Shown here: piece after piece, positions 1 through 8,433 of the stretch
How positions within the stretch are numbered: the stretch's first letter is position 1
How the letters are laid out: each line of letters opens with the position of its first letter
Assembly (NCBI GenBank): GCA_029262735.1
Contig: JAJCYY010000080.1
Location: 1-33,848, forward strand
Source of the DNA: Chloroflexota bacterium
Lineage (GTDB): Bacteria > Chloroflexota > Dehalococcoidia > Lucifugimonadales > Lucifugimonadaceae
Reading direction: 5' to 3'
Length of the DNA: 33,848 bases
The notes under the pieces: generated by a model
Database searches by the model: none
What the model was told of the DNA's origin: nothing
The model's input: only the letters and a program-made list of their open reading frames with translations
Program-made: the position numbers and the translations under genes

Positions 1-565
1 CCTGGCTGGACCGGGTGTACCGGTCAAGCTCGGACTGCGTGAACACATTGGGATTGCCATCTACGGGAATTCCAAACGACTCGAAAAGCTCAGCGCCAAA
101 CTCGCTCACAGATAGCGCCCGACCGTTGCGCCCGGACACCGGGTCCATGAGCATTTCGCCGACAACGCGGTTGCCGATGATGAGCGGGCTTCTCCGGGTG
201 GACGTGGAGCGGAACCTCGACTCGTCGATATGTTCCGGCCGACCCGTTGCCGAGACAATGAACTCGTGTGAGTCGGCAACGACATAGCCCTCGACGTCTG
301 TCACCACGACTCGCCAACCGAACAGTCCGCCAACCTGCGAAACCGCAAGCTGCACTTCGGCCCAATCCTGGTTGGCCTGGTACGCATTCTGCACCAGCAA
401 CTCGGCCCGCTCTGTTCGTGCCGCTTCGACCTGCTGCGCGAAGTCGCGGGTTTCACGCTGCGTCGCGGCAGCCGAAAACGCGCTGACACCGGCGATTGCC
501 AGGGCAAGTACGACGGCGAACCCTGCGGTCAGCCGAAACTGAAGACCGTTAACTACTCGGCGCAT
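1..565 (-). CDS. Sensor histidine kinase, N-terminal part (cut by window edge)
   Basis: An open frame starts at the ATG at 565 and reads to the window edge without a stop (about 188 codons). The N-terminus (MRRVVNGLQFRLTAGF) leads into one hydrophobic segment at about residues 11-30. An extracytoplasmic region follows that contains VVVTDVEGYVVADS, a pattern typical of PAS/dCache-like sensor folds. No HAMP, HisKA or ATPase domain is visible, because these would lie beyond the edge. The start overlaps the last 17 bases of the response regulator gene, so the two are probably translationally coupled. The kinase call rests on this arrangement plus the membrane-anchored sensor layout; the catalytic part is unseen. 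Another membrane-bound partner of the regulator is possible but less likely. Confidence 0.75.
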   Translation of the reverse strand, partial: MRRVVNGLQFRLTAGFAVVLALAIAGVSAFSAAATQRETRDFAQQVEAARTERAELLVQNAYQANQDWAEVQLAVSQVGGLFGWRVVVTDVEGYVVADSHEFIVSATGRPEHIDESRFRSTSTRRSPLIIGNRVVGEMLMDPVSGRNGRALSVSEFGAELFESFGIPVDGNPNVFTQSELDRYTRSSQ

Positions 566-1331
566 ATTCGAATCTGTAACCAACTCCGTAAACCGTGTTC
601 AGGTGCTTCATCCCACCCTCCGGTGCTTCGATCTTCCTTCGGAGGTTCGATATGTGTGTGTCGACGGTCCGGTCAAATCCCTCGAACTGGTAACCGAACG
701 CACTCTGGATAATCTGCTCGCGAGAGACGGTCCGGCCAGCGGACTCCATGAAGTAGGTGAGCAGGCGATACTCGGTTGGGGTGAGGCTGACGTTCGTACC
801 GGCCACCTTCACCGTCCTGCCGTTGAGGTCCACACTCACCTCGTCGACAACCAGCAAGCCACCTGATTCCTGGTCTCTGGCTTCGTCGCGGGCTGTACGG
901 CGAAGCACGGCACGGACCCTTGCCGCAAGCTCCCGCGGGCTGAATGGCTTGGCTACGTAATCGTCTGCGCCCATATCCAGTCCGACCAGCCGGTCGTCCT
1001 CCTCAACGCGCGCTGTAACCATGATGATCGGCACATTCGACTCTTTGCGAAGCGTTGTGCACACGTCCTGCCCGCTCATGCCGGGGAGCATCAGGTCGAG
1101 CAGGACCAGTGAAGGATCTTCACGACGTGTGGTCTCGACGGCAGTGATGCCATCCTCCGCAGTCAGGACCTTGTGACCGTCCTGGATCAAGTAGAGCCGC
1201 ATCAGTTGAGAAACCGAAGGATCGTCCTCAACGATCAGAATCGTGTGACCGCTCTCTGGTCCCATGCTGGTCATCGCTCTCGCTCCCGTGCCCGGCTGAC
1301 TCTGCTGCCCGGTTTCGACTGAACTCAGCAT
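549..1331 (-). CDS. OmpR/PhoB-family response regulator
   Basis: A 260-residue two-domain regulator. The receiver domain (about 30-143) has the acidic pair D36-D37, the phospho-acceptor D79 in LVLLDLMLPG, and the conserved K128 in ADDYVAKPFS. The C-terminal winged helix (about 160-257) has LTPTEYRLL, VDTHISNLRRKIE and YGVGYRFEY, which fixes the OmpR/PhoB class. It should bind DNA as a phosphorylated dimer under control of the kinase encoded just downstream. The upstream ATG at 1331 has a GAGAGG about 10 bases away and adds about 28 residues before the receiver; an internal ATG at 1274 is an alternative start. The gene lies 54 bases after the anchored protein gene, so the three form one leftward operon. 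Confidence 0.93.
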   Translation of the reverse strand: MLSSVETGQQSQPGTGARAMTSMGPESGHTILIVEDDPSVSQLMRLYLIQDGHKVLTAEDGITAVETTRREDPSLVLLDLMLPGMSGQDVCTTLRKESNVPIIMVTARVEEDDRLVGLDMGADDYVAKPFSPRELAARVRAVLRRTARDEARDQESGGLLVVDEVSVDLNGRTVKVAGTNVSLTPTEYRLLTYFMESAGRTVSREQIIQSAFGYQFEGFDRTVDTHISNLRRKIEAPEGGMKHLNTVYGVGYRFEYAPSS

Positions 1332-1385
1332 ATCCGACCGACCTCTCTCAAGCGTTTGATGCTCAATCCCCAGTAGCAGAAACTC

Positions 1386-2477
1386 TTATGCGCCCTTGAT
1401 CGAACTGGTTGATTCAGTACTTTCTTCCGGCAACTCGCGATCGTGAGGGAACACAAACGGCCGGATCCCTTCAAACAGCTCTTCAAAACCTTCGAATCCG
1501 TGGCCTTCCCTGAACCGTTCGTTCAGATCGTCGAACAACTCTTTGTACTCGTCCGGGATCTCACCATCGAAGTCGAACTCTCCCTCGGGTCCGCGGTAGT
1601 AGAAACGGCTGCCTTCGTCAGACCTGTCCGGGACTCTGAAATCGAACCGCGGTGCCCCTGGCGCGTCTCCCGGGGCGAAGAAGAACGGCTCTCCTCGACG
1701 CCTCAGCTCCTCAAGCTCCGGAATCGCCCGGAACGGCTCATCACCGAACAGTGGGCCTTTGAAGCCGGGAATAATCGACGCTCCGTCGATCCCGAAGGTC
1801 CGGAACCCGCCGCCGAAGCCAACGGAGAAGATGCGCATGAATATGCCCTGGTCGCCGAGCCATTCCGGCATCGACTCGATCCATGTCTTGATTTCGTCGC
1901 CCTCAGCCTGTGTGATCTCACCGTCCTCGACCAGCCTGGCGATCACGTCGTCTATCGCCTTCGCCCGCCGGTCTTCGGACTGGCCATCACGGGCGTTTTC
2001 GAGGGCATTTTCAAGCGCCTCCGAGTCGATTCCGAGAATCTCCGCCATCCTTCCCGTCACATCGTCTCCGAACAGCGGCATGTGAAACTGCGCCGTAGCA
2101 TCGATCACGATATCTTCGGTGTACGCAGCGGCCAATCCAATCAGGATGTCCGGCTGCAATAGCCGGTCCACAGAAGCAGGTTTCTGGCTCAGCCACACCG
2201 ATGCCTCGTCTGACTGCTCCTGCGTAATCACATCGTTTTCAACCAGGTCTGCCAGCAGCTCCAGCTGCCGCTCAGTCACAAGCTCTGACTGCGCCGCCTG
2301 CAACGCATCCTTGAGCGCCTGCGACTCCACACCAAGCTCGCCTGCCGCCCGCTCAAGAAGATCGTCTGTGGCTTCGCTATCGGCGCCGCCTCGGCCGAAT
2401 GCAAGCGTCGCTCCTCCAACAGCAACCAGGGCTATGAAAACCGCTATCAGCACCGGGGGTAAGAATCTAATCGACAT
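1386..2477 (-). CDS. Secreted or membrane-anchored acidic protein with internal duplication
   Basis: A 363-residue protein with one N-terminal hydrophobic segment (about 7-27, PPVLIAVFIALVAVGGATLAF) that serves as signal or anchor, so the rest is probably outside the membrane. Residues about 44-100 and 144-204 are two copies of one helical unit. Each begins LGVESQALKDAL or LGIDSEALENAL and ends in DVITQEQSDEASVWL or GEITQAEGDEIKTWI. The ITQEQADE-type pattern recalls the small helical DUF2680-like secreted proteins, which I recognise only loosely. The C-terminal third (about 225-363) is rich in Phe, Gly, Pro, Asp and Glu and is probably disordered. A GAGGG lies 9 bases before the ATG. As first gene of the two-component operon, it may be a ligand-binding or accessory input protein for the kinase; that role is inference. 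Confidence 0.85.
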   Translation of the reverse strand: MSIRFLPPVLIAVFIALVAVGGATLAFGRGGADSEATDDLLERAAGELGVESQALKDALQAAQSELVTERQLELLADLVENDVITQEQSDEASVWLSQKPASVDRLLQPDILIGLAAAYTEDIVIDATAQFHMPLFGDDVTGRMAEILGIDSEALENALENARDGQSEDRRAKAIDDVIARLVEDGEITQAEGDEIKTWIESMPEWLGDQGIFMRIFSVGFGGGFRTFGIDGASIIPGFKGPLFGDEPFRAIPELEELRRRGEPFFFAPGDAPGAPRFDFRVPDRSDEGSRFYYRGPEGEFDFDGEIPDEYKELFDDLNERFREGHGFEGFEELFEGIRPFVFPHDRELPEESTESTSSIKGA

Positions 2478-2858
2478 TTGAGTGGTCCCTCAAAGGCATT
2501 GACTGTCTATCACGACCGTGCTGAAACCATTCTTTACGGGAATTTTCAAGAACCGATCAAGGAATCATCAAGATCCGCCAGCAGTGCAGCATTGGCGATG
2601 AGATTTTTCGACTGGCACCCACATCCACGAGTCTGCTTGAGCAGCGCGGAACGCCTGTCGACCGTCGGCTATTTGGTGACAACACTCACCGGTCACGACG
2701 GAACTCCTGTTCAAGATGCGATCACCGGGCTGCTACCTTCGGAACAGGTGAGCGGCGTACGAGCAGACGGGTGACTATCGCGCTGGCGCGTAAAAGCCCG
2801 CACCAATACAGCTGAACCCCGGGGCAAGACCCTCGGCGGTAGTCGGAGAAGAGAAAGA
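2478..2858. other. Divergent intergenic region between two regulator operons
   Basis: This 381-base stretch separates the leftward operon from the rightward regulator and must hold promoters for both. I see Shine-Dalgarno sequences at each end but no convincing -35/-10 pair and no clear operator repeat. A small open frame inside it (2478-2774, plus strand) begins at the start codon of the divergent gene and lacks any recognisable protein pattern, so I do not call it. Confidence 0.6.
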
Positions 2859-3563
2859 TTGGCTGAACAGAAGGTACTGGTCGTAGAAGACACTCCTGAC
2901 ATTCTCCAGGGTCTGCTTCTCGCGCTCAATGATGCCGGGTACCAGGCATCCGGGGTTTCAGACGGAAGAGACGCCCTTCGCACCTTCTACCAGGAGCCTC
3001 CAGACCTGATTCTGCTTGACCTCATGCTTCCGGGATTGAGCGGCACCGAGATCTGCAAGCGGGTCAGGGCAGTCTCAGATACCCCAATAATCATTCTTAG
3101 CGCGGTTGACGATGAGGCGCAGAAGATCCACGCACTGACCATCGGAGCTGATGACTACATCGTGAAGGGCACCGGCATCGGTGAACTGCTGGCCCGCATA
3201 AAGGCCAGCCTCCGAAGAGTCCGCCTGAACCGCGCAACCGGTTCCAGCACGCACTACTCGGACGCGATGTTGGAAGTCGACTTCACGAGGCAGGCCGTGA
3301 GCGTGAACAAGAGATCGGTCGAGTTGACACCGATCGAGTTCAAACTCCTCGCTGAACTCGTCAGGCACGAGGGTCAGCCGCTGTCCTCGAATGAGCTGCT
3401 TGAAGCGGTATGGGGAACTGGATACGAGACAGACAGCCTGGTCAAGTGGCACATTTCTCGTCTCAGGAGAAAGCTCAGTTCAGCGATGAACCGACCGGAA
3501 ATGGGAATGATCGTGACTCGCCGAGGTTACGGATATGCATACCTTGAGCAGGCCGCTGCCTGA
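2859..3563 (+). CDS. OmpR/PhoB-family response regulator without an adjacent kinase
   Basis: A 234-residue regulator starting at a TTG codon with GGAG about 10 bases upstream. The receiver has the acidic pair E10-D11, phospho-acceptor D54 in LILLDLMLPG and K103 in ADDYIVKG. The Pro that normally follows this Lys is replaced by Gly, which may loosen the beta5-alpha5 turn. The winged-helix domain (about 132-230) has LTPIEFKLLAELV, WHISRLRRKLS and RRGYGYAYLE. No kinase gene adjoins it. The next gene, 56 bases downstream, encodes a coiled-coil protein. It could be served by the kinase across the divergent region or by an unlinked one. Confidence 0.9.
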   Translation: MAEQKVLVVEDTPDILQGLLLALNDAGYQASGVSDGRDALRTFYQEPPDLILLDLMLPGLSGTEICKRVRAVSDTPIIILSAVDDEAQKIHALTIGADDYIVKGTGIGELLARIKASLRRVRLNRATGSSTHYSDAMLEVDFTRQAVSVNKRSVELTPIEFKLLAELVRHEGQPLSSNELLEAVWGTGYETDSLVKWHISRLRRKLSSAMNRPEMGMIVTRRGYGYAYLEQAAA

Positions 3564-3619
3564 TTTGGACAACAACTAGTGGCAGTGTCCGCTCATCGAG
3601 GGTGGACTGGGAATCCTAA

Positions 3620-4249
3620 ATGGAAGATCCGCGCATAGAGGAGTTGATGAGCTACCTGGACGCCGCAGACGATTCCGGCGAGCCAACTTCAATTGCTCTC
3701 ATAGCCCGCCGGGTTGAGTCATATCTCGAGGTCGTCAACTCGCTTCGCGAGGAGTTGGATGGACAGCACGCAGCGATAGACGACCTTGAAGTTCGCGCTA
3801 TCAATCTTTCGAACCTCCTTGAAGAACGAGCCTCTCTACGCGACGACATTGTGCTCATGGCTGAGACAGCCGCCACGAAGGCGTCGTTCGCAAGTACCGC
3901 CGGTCGCGGGGCAGAGCTCCGTAACAATGCCGCCGAAAAGCGTAAGAATCTGCAGGAGTTCGAAGCTAAGTATGCGGAGGACGAGAGACGCAAAAAAGAG
4001 GTGATGAGGGCACTGGAGACAGGGCAGACCAAGATGATGGAGACGCGAGACCAGATTTCACGCCGCATGAACATCATCGATGCACTTCTACAAAGAGCCG
4101 AGATCGAATGGCCCTCATACTTCTTCGACGAGAACAAGCGCATCAAGGCAAAGCAGGTGAGTCAGACTTCTCGGACGGTTCGTCCTCGCCGCAGCAGAAG
4201 CAGCGGCCGAGGCCGGACAAGAATCATCAGAAGACGCCGCGCTAGCTAG
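3620..4249 (+). CDS. Coiled-coil protein with Arg-rich C-terminal tail
   Basis: A 209-residue protein with no family I recognise. Residues about 30-165 are strongly helical, charged and heptad-like, for example RRVESYLEVVNSLREELD and ALETGQTKMMETRDQISRR, predicting a long coiled coil. A short aromatic patch, EWPSYFFDENKR, follows. The last 25 residues are dominated by Arg and Ser and end RRRRAS, a tail suited to nucleic-acid or acidic-surface binding. There is no signal peptide, so it is probably cytoplasmic. It lies 56 bases after the response regulator and is probably co-transcribed with it. It might be an output or scaffold partner or a nucleoid-associated protein; both ideas are inference. 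Confidence 0.75.
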   Translation: MEDPRIEELMSYLDAADDSGEPTSIALIARRVESYLEVVNSLREELDGQHAAIDDLEVRAINLSNLLEERASLRDDIVLMAETAATKASFASTAGRGAELRNNAAEKRKNLQEFEAKYAEDERRKKEVMRALETGQTKMMETRDQISRRMNIIDALLQRAEIEWPSYFFDENKRIKAKQVSQTSRTVRPRRSRSSGRGRTRIIRRRRAS

Positions 4250-4566
4250 AGAAGCAGGATGTTGAATGGCTCAGGTACACGCAGGCCGCATCTGGCCTCG
4301 AGGCCGCTGTCTGAAGATGTTCAATCGGTCGCCAGAGCAGCGTTTCCAGTGCTGCCAGGCTCTCAACTACATCGACCAGTGAACTCCCTGATCAGCCAGT
4401 CTGTTGATCGGAACGCGCCCGCGCCCCTGCTTTAACCAGGCGGTGGAACCAGAATTCGTAATATGATGGCGGCCAAATCTGGTCACTGGCACCAGGCCGG
4501 GCACCCGTCATTTTTCCTGGCTAGTAAGCGAATACTCGGTCTAACGCAGAAACGGAGCACTGACTT
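4250..4566. other. Intergenic region before the catabolic locus
   Basis: This stretch of 317 bases has no credible gene. It contains a perfect 12-base palindrome at 4294-4305 (GGCCTCGAGGCC) without a following T-run. A possible -10 box, TATGAT, lies at 4462-4467 about 100 bases before the aldolase start, but no matching -35 is evident. The end carries GGAG at 4554-4557, the ribosome site of the aldolase gene. Confidence 0.5.
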
Positions 4567-5454
4567 ATGGCGCGCATCAACAGGGTTATCGAACTGTGGG
4601 AGGCCGGCCAGCCTATCTACCACGCATCGGCCGGGGAGCTGACTTACGAGAACGGAAAGAAACAGGCCGGCACATGGGCCGACTACCTGGAAGTCGATTT
4701 CGAAAATCACCCGTTCGACACGCTGGGCCTGCTGGCCTTCATGCGCGGGCTGGTCGACGGCGGGCCAACCCGCAGTGGCCACCGCACTCCGACGGTCGTT
4801 GCAACGCTGCCCTCTAACTGCCGCACAAGAGAGGAGATGTGGGCGAACGCGTGGCAGGCTCGCCACGTGCTGGCCACTGGCGTCCACGGAATTTTGCACA
4901 CGCACGCACGGCAGGCATCGGCGGTGCAGGCGTTCGTGGAGACCTGCCGCTACCCGTTCCAGACCGCTGGAGTAGGCAAGGGAATCTTGCAGGGACAGAG
5001 AGGCGCAGGCGGACAAAATGTCCCCGCAGAGATCTGGGGCGTCTCGGCACAGGAGTACGTGCAAATAGCAGATCCGTGGCCGCTAAACCCGGAAGGCGAG
5101 CTCATCTTGTCGTTGAAATTGGAAGACCGAGAGTGCGTTGCAAACTGCGAGGAGATATCTGCGGTCCCCGGCATCGCTTTCGGTGAATGGGGACCGGGCG
5201 ATATGGGCATGTCGTACGGTCACCCGGACGCGCACGACCCTCCCTATCCTCCTGAAATGGTGGATGCCAGACGGCGTATCAAAGCGGCATATGAAAAATT
5301 CGGAGTGCGCTTCCGGTCAGGCTGGCGGGACACGCAGATGACGGAGGATGAGCGGACCAAACACCTGATTGACGAAGGCGTCATGGACGTGGGTGTGGGT
5401 GAGGAAGGCGCTCGATATGGCCGCCAGTACACCAATCGCCAGATGCCCGTCTGA
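4567..5454 (+). CDS. HpcH/HpaI-type class II aldolase (copy 1)
   Basis: A 295-residue TIM-barrel protein of the HpcH/HpaI aldolase/citrate lyase family, whose members use a divalent metal to split 2-keto-3-deoxy or 2-keto-4-hydroxy acids into pyruvate and an aldehyde. Visible landmarks are VDFENHPFD with probable catalytic His48, the metal-binding Glu187 in LKLEDRECVANCEEI, and the pyruvate/metal Asp213 in EWGPGDMGMSYG. The typical EHGPFD reads ENHPFD here. An insertion, RGLVDGGPTRSGHRTP, makes it longer than the usual 250-270 residues and may shape the substrate pocket. The start has GGAG 9 bases upstream. It is first of four rightward genes with a deacylase, a PLP lyase and an amidohydrolase. 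A close paralogue lies at 21167-22048. The exact substrate is unknown. Confidence 0.85.
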   Translation: MARINRVIELWEAGQPIYHASAGELTYENGKKQAGTWADYLEVDFENHPFDTLGLLAFMRGLVDGGPTRSGHRTPTVVATLPSNCRTREEMWANAWQARHVLATGVHGILHTHARQASAVQAFVETCRYPFQTAGVGKGILQGQRGAGGQNVPAEIWGVSAQEYVQIADPWPLNPEGELILSLKLEDRECVANCEEISAVPGIAFGEWGPGDMGMSYGHPDAHDPPYPPEMVDARRRIKAAYEKFGVRFRSGWRDTQMTEDERTKHLIDEGVMDVGVGEEGARYGRQYTNRQMPV

Positions 5455-5554
5455 GTTTTCTCACCGCTGAGTTTTTCACCCCGCGATGCGTGGATGCATA
5501 AGTTTTTGTCCCACCGGAGAAAACGATCCAGTTCGGGACTTCACAGGAGTAGCG

Positions 5555-7138
5555 ATGTTTGATCTGACCATCATAGGGGCAACGCTGGTAGACGGTTCCG
5601 GCGAACCGGCGGTTAAAACCGATCTCGGAATCACCGGAGATCGAATCGAGGCGATTGGAGATCTCTCATCCGCCGAGACGCGAAAAAACATCGACGCCTC
5701 AGGCCTCGTTGCCTCCCCGGGGTTCATCGACGCTCACGCGCATTGTGACGGGGCGCTGCTCGCCGACCCGCAGCACGCCCACGCCCTGCGCCAGGGCGTG
5801 ACAACCGAGATCATCGGGCCAGACGGCATTACGTTCGCCCAGCTTTCGCCAGAAAATTACCAGCTCTACAGAACGTATATGCGCGGGGTCTTGGGAGACC
5901 TACCGGATGAACTTGACGTTGGCACCATGGAGTCGTTCCTGGCCAACTATCACCGGAAGACATCTATCAACGTCGCGTGCTTCGTTTCTCACGCATCTGT
6001 GCGCCTAGAGGCCGTTGGCTTTCGTGACATTCCTCTAACAGGAGATTTGCTCGACACGGCCAAAAAGCTCGTCCGAGAAGGCATTGAGCAGGGCGGTGTC
6101 GGTCTCGCTACCGGCCTTTCGTACCTTCCACAGTCGTTCAGCGATACACAGGAAATCATTGAACTGTGTCGTGCAGCCAACGAGCACGGAAGCGTCTATG
6201 TAACGCACACCAGAAACGTAAATGTCGACCGGTCTTTCGGAGGAGGTGGTGTCACCGAAGCGCTGGAGATCGGCAGGCAGTCCGGGATTCCCGTGCACAT
6301 CGAGCATATTCGGACCGGTCCCGGCACCGCTGGAAAGGTTGAGGAGCTAATGGCTCCCATCGATCAGGCGATACAGGATGGAGTCGACTGTTCAATGGAG
6401 CTCTATCCGTACCCAAGTGGGAGCGGGACATATTTCCAATACTTCCCACCTGAGTTCTCAGACGGTGGACCTGATGCGCTCCTGCGCAATCTCAAAGATG
6501 AGTCGAATCAGAAGACAATCGCCGCAGCTATCGACGCATCCCTGGAGATAACAAAAGAGGAGCATGTCTTTTCTCACGTTGGCTCTTCAAAGAATAGCGA
6601 GCTGCTTGGCATGAGTTGGAGAGACTCAGCACGTAATCGCGGAGTTTCCGTGGGTACGCTGCTGTGTGCGCTTGCCGTCGAAGAGAATTTTGTGGTCGGA
6701 CGACGCGGGACGCCGCCTGATAGCACCGCTCTCTGGAACCAGGTCAGCCGTGACTGCATGGAACTACTCTCACGGCCCGACTACATGGTCGGTAGCGACT
6801 GCCTTCCTGCCCAAAAATATCCGCATCCGCGTGCATACGGAACGTTTCCGCGCATCATCGGGAGGCTGCTGCGGCAATCGTCAATCAGCCTGGAGACCAT
6901 CGTCCAGCGGCTTGCAGACAATCCTGCGCGCCGGTTCGGAATCAAGGATCGCGGTCGAATCCAGAAAGGATACTTCGCCGACATCGTGATCTTCGATCCT
7001 GAGACAGTCATCGACACCGCTACATACGACGACCCGATTCAGTACCCGGCCGGAATCCCGTATGTGATCGTGAACGGCGAAGTTGCAGTGGACAATGGCA
7101 AGTGCACCGGGGTCATTGCCGGTCAGGCAGTCACTTAG
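5555..7138 (+). CDS. N-acyl-D-amino-acid deacylase (D-aminoacylase family amidohydrolase)
   Basis: A 527-residue amidohydrolase that should hydrolyse the N-acyl group of a D-amino acid or related acylated amine. The start at 5555 is preferred over an upstream ATG at 5486 because AGGAG lies just before it. Family landmarks are GFIDAHAHCDGAL (metal His61, His63), GVTTEIIGPDG, THTR (His218), VHIEHIR (His251), VGSDCLP (Asp415, likely catalytic) and the family signature HPRAYGTFPR at 424-433. In the classical enzymes a Cys in GNCG bridges the metal; here that position is Asp90 (GPDG), as I recall for a subset of the family. It lies between aldolase and PLP-lyase genes, so it probably releases a free amine for the next enzyme. 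Cytoplasmic; no signal peptide. Confidence 0.88.
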   Translation: MFDLTIIGATLVDGSGEPAVKTDLGITGDRIEAIGDLSSAETRKNIDASGLVASPGFIDAHAHCDGALLADPQHAHALRQGVTTEIIGPDGITFAQLSPENYQLYRTYMRGVLGDLPDELDVGTMESFLANYHRKTSINVACFVSHASVRLEAVGFRDIPLTGDLLDTAKKLVREGIEQGGVGLATGLSYLPQSFSDTQEIIELCRAANEHGSVYVTHTRNVNVDRSFGGGGVTEALEIGRQSGIPVHIEHIRTGPGTAGKVEELMAPIDQAIQDGVDCSMELYPYPSGSGTYFQYFPPEFSDGGPDALLRNLKDESNQKTIAAAIDASLEITKEEHVFSHVGSSKNSELLGMSWRDSARNRGVSVGTLLCALAVEENFVVGRRGTPPDSTALWNQVSRDCMELLSRPDYMVGSDCLPAQKYPHPRAYGTFPRIIGRLLRQSSISLETIVQRLADNPARRFGIKDRGRIQKGYFADIVIFDPETVIDTATYDDPIQYPAGIPYVIVNGEVAVDNGKCTGVIAGQAVT

Positions 7139-7231
7139 TGGTATAAGTACGGCAGAATTTTGCGCGTCGATCGAGCCGAGAGACTTCAGTGTCGAGCTCG
7201 CAATAATCCCGTTGTTGACGTTGGAGGAAAA

Positions 7232-8374
7232 ATGTCTTCGATTCTCGACAGGCTTGGCATCAGACCGCTGATCGCCGCAGGTGGGCCGAACACCAACCAC
7301 TCCGGCACAAGACCTCGACCGGAGGTCTTCACGGCCATGATCGAAATGAGCGAGACATTCGTCCGGATGGACGAACTGCTCATCGCCGCAGGCAAAGAGA
7401 TCGCCCGCATGATCGGCGTTCCCGCTGCGACCATCACGACGGGAGCCTCGGGCGGGCTGGTGCTGCAATCGGCAGCGGCCATAGCCAAAGACGACCCGAA
7501 AGCGATCGCCCAGTTGCCGATCACCGATGGCTTGCCACACGAGCTGATTATTCAACGCAGTCAGCGGTTCGGCTACGACCATTTGTACATGGTGCCCGGC
7601 GGACGGTTTGTCGAAGCGGGCACAGAAGAGGGCTGCACAGCTAAAGAGATGAGCGATGCGGTTGGCCCTGACACAGCCGGAATCATTTACGTGATCACGT
7701 CAGGGAGGGCCGGACCGTCAGTTTCGCTCGAAGAAGCTATCGACGTGGCGCACTCCCACGGACTCCCGTTGCTTCTCGACGCAGCGTCAGCCCTTCCGCC
7801 CAGGGCGAACCTGACAAAGTACGTGAACATGGGCGCTGACCTCGTGAGTTTTTCCGGTGGCAAAGCGGTCAGAGGTCTACAAAGCACGGGAATGCTGCTC
7901 GGTGATCCCAAGTGGATCGAATACGCCCGGCTCAACAACGCCCCGAACTCCACGGTTGCCCGCGCCCAAAAGGTCTCAAAGGAAGAGATAGTGGGGCTTA
8001 TCGCCGCGCTCGATGCGTTCCTGGCCGTGGATGAAGAGGAAGAGACCGCAAGCTATCGCCGAGATATGCAGCTGATAGTCGATCAGGTTGCCGAGGTGCC
8101 GGGTGTGACCGCGAGCGTCAAGCACGACGATGACTTTCGCCTTCCTCATGCGGTAATTGAATTCGGTGAATCATGGAGAGGCCCGAGCTCGATCGAGATC
8201 GGCAAGGCCTTCCTGGCTGGTGAACCGAGGATCTATCTGAGGCACGGAGATTCCAGGGTCAACGGAATAGCCGTCGATCCGCTGAATATCCAGCCGGGAG
8301 AGTTGGAGATTGTTGCTGAAACGGTACGCTCCACGTTGGTCAGAGCCACCTCAGGCGAACGTTTGAACGCATAA
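7232..8374 (+). CDS. SelA/DgaE-like PLP-dependent lyase (copy 1)
   Basis: A 380-residue fold-type I PLP enzyme of the group annotated as selenocysteine-synthase-like or DgaE-family ammonia-lyase. Landmarks are GASGGLVLQSA (phosphate-binding loop), LLLDAASALPP (Asp pairing with the pyridine nitrogen) and SFSGGKAVRGLQSTG with Lys211 as Schiff-base lysine. The start at 7232 follows a strong GGAGGAAAA. DgaE eliminates water and ammonia from 2-amino-3-hydroxy sugar acids to give 2-keto-3-deoxy acids, which are substrates for HpcH/HpaI aldolases. The pairing with an aldolase and a deacylase here fits such a route. It is much shorter than true SelA and has no selenocysteine genes nearby, so a selenium role is unlikely. 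Paralogue at 14794-15915. Confidence 0.85.
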   Translation: MSSILDRLGIRPLIAAGGPNTNHSGTRPRPEVFTAMIEMSETFVRMDELLIAAGKEIARMIGVPAATITTGASGGLVLQSAAAIAKDDPKAIAQLPITDGLPHELIIQRSQRFGYDHLYMVPGGRFVEAGTEEGCTAKEMSDAVGPDTAGIIYVITSGRAGPSVSLEEAIDVAHSHGLPLLLDAASALPPRANLTKYVNMGADLVSFSGGKAVRGLQSTGMLLGDPKWIEYARLNNAPNSTVARAQKVSKEEIVGLIAALDAFLAVDEEEETASYRRDMQLIVDQVAEVPGVTASVKHDDDFRLPHAVIEFGESWRGPSSIEIGKAFLAGEPRIYLRHGDSRVNGIAVDPLNIQPGELEIVAETVRSTLVRATSGERLNA

Positions 8375-8433
8375 ACACTGGCCGGCACGCGGGCGATGTT
8401 CGGTAATAGATAACGCAAACGGTGGAGACTCTA

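Noticed and set aside
1443..2162. A 239-codon plus-strand frame
   Set aside because: It lies antisense within the anchored protein gene, lacks a ribosome site and shows no protein-like pattern, while the minus frame has a membrane segment and a domain duplication.
2478..2774. A 98-codon plus-strand frame in the divergent region
   Set aside because: Its start coincides with the start codon of the opposite gene, it lacks a ribosome site and it has no recognisable sequence features.
7232..8374. Selenocysteine synthase (SelA)
   Set aside because: The protein is well short of SelA, has a second copy in the same locus, and there are no selB, selC or selD genes or selenoprotein signals nearby. Catabolic relatives such as DgaE fit better.
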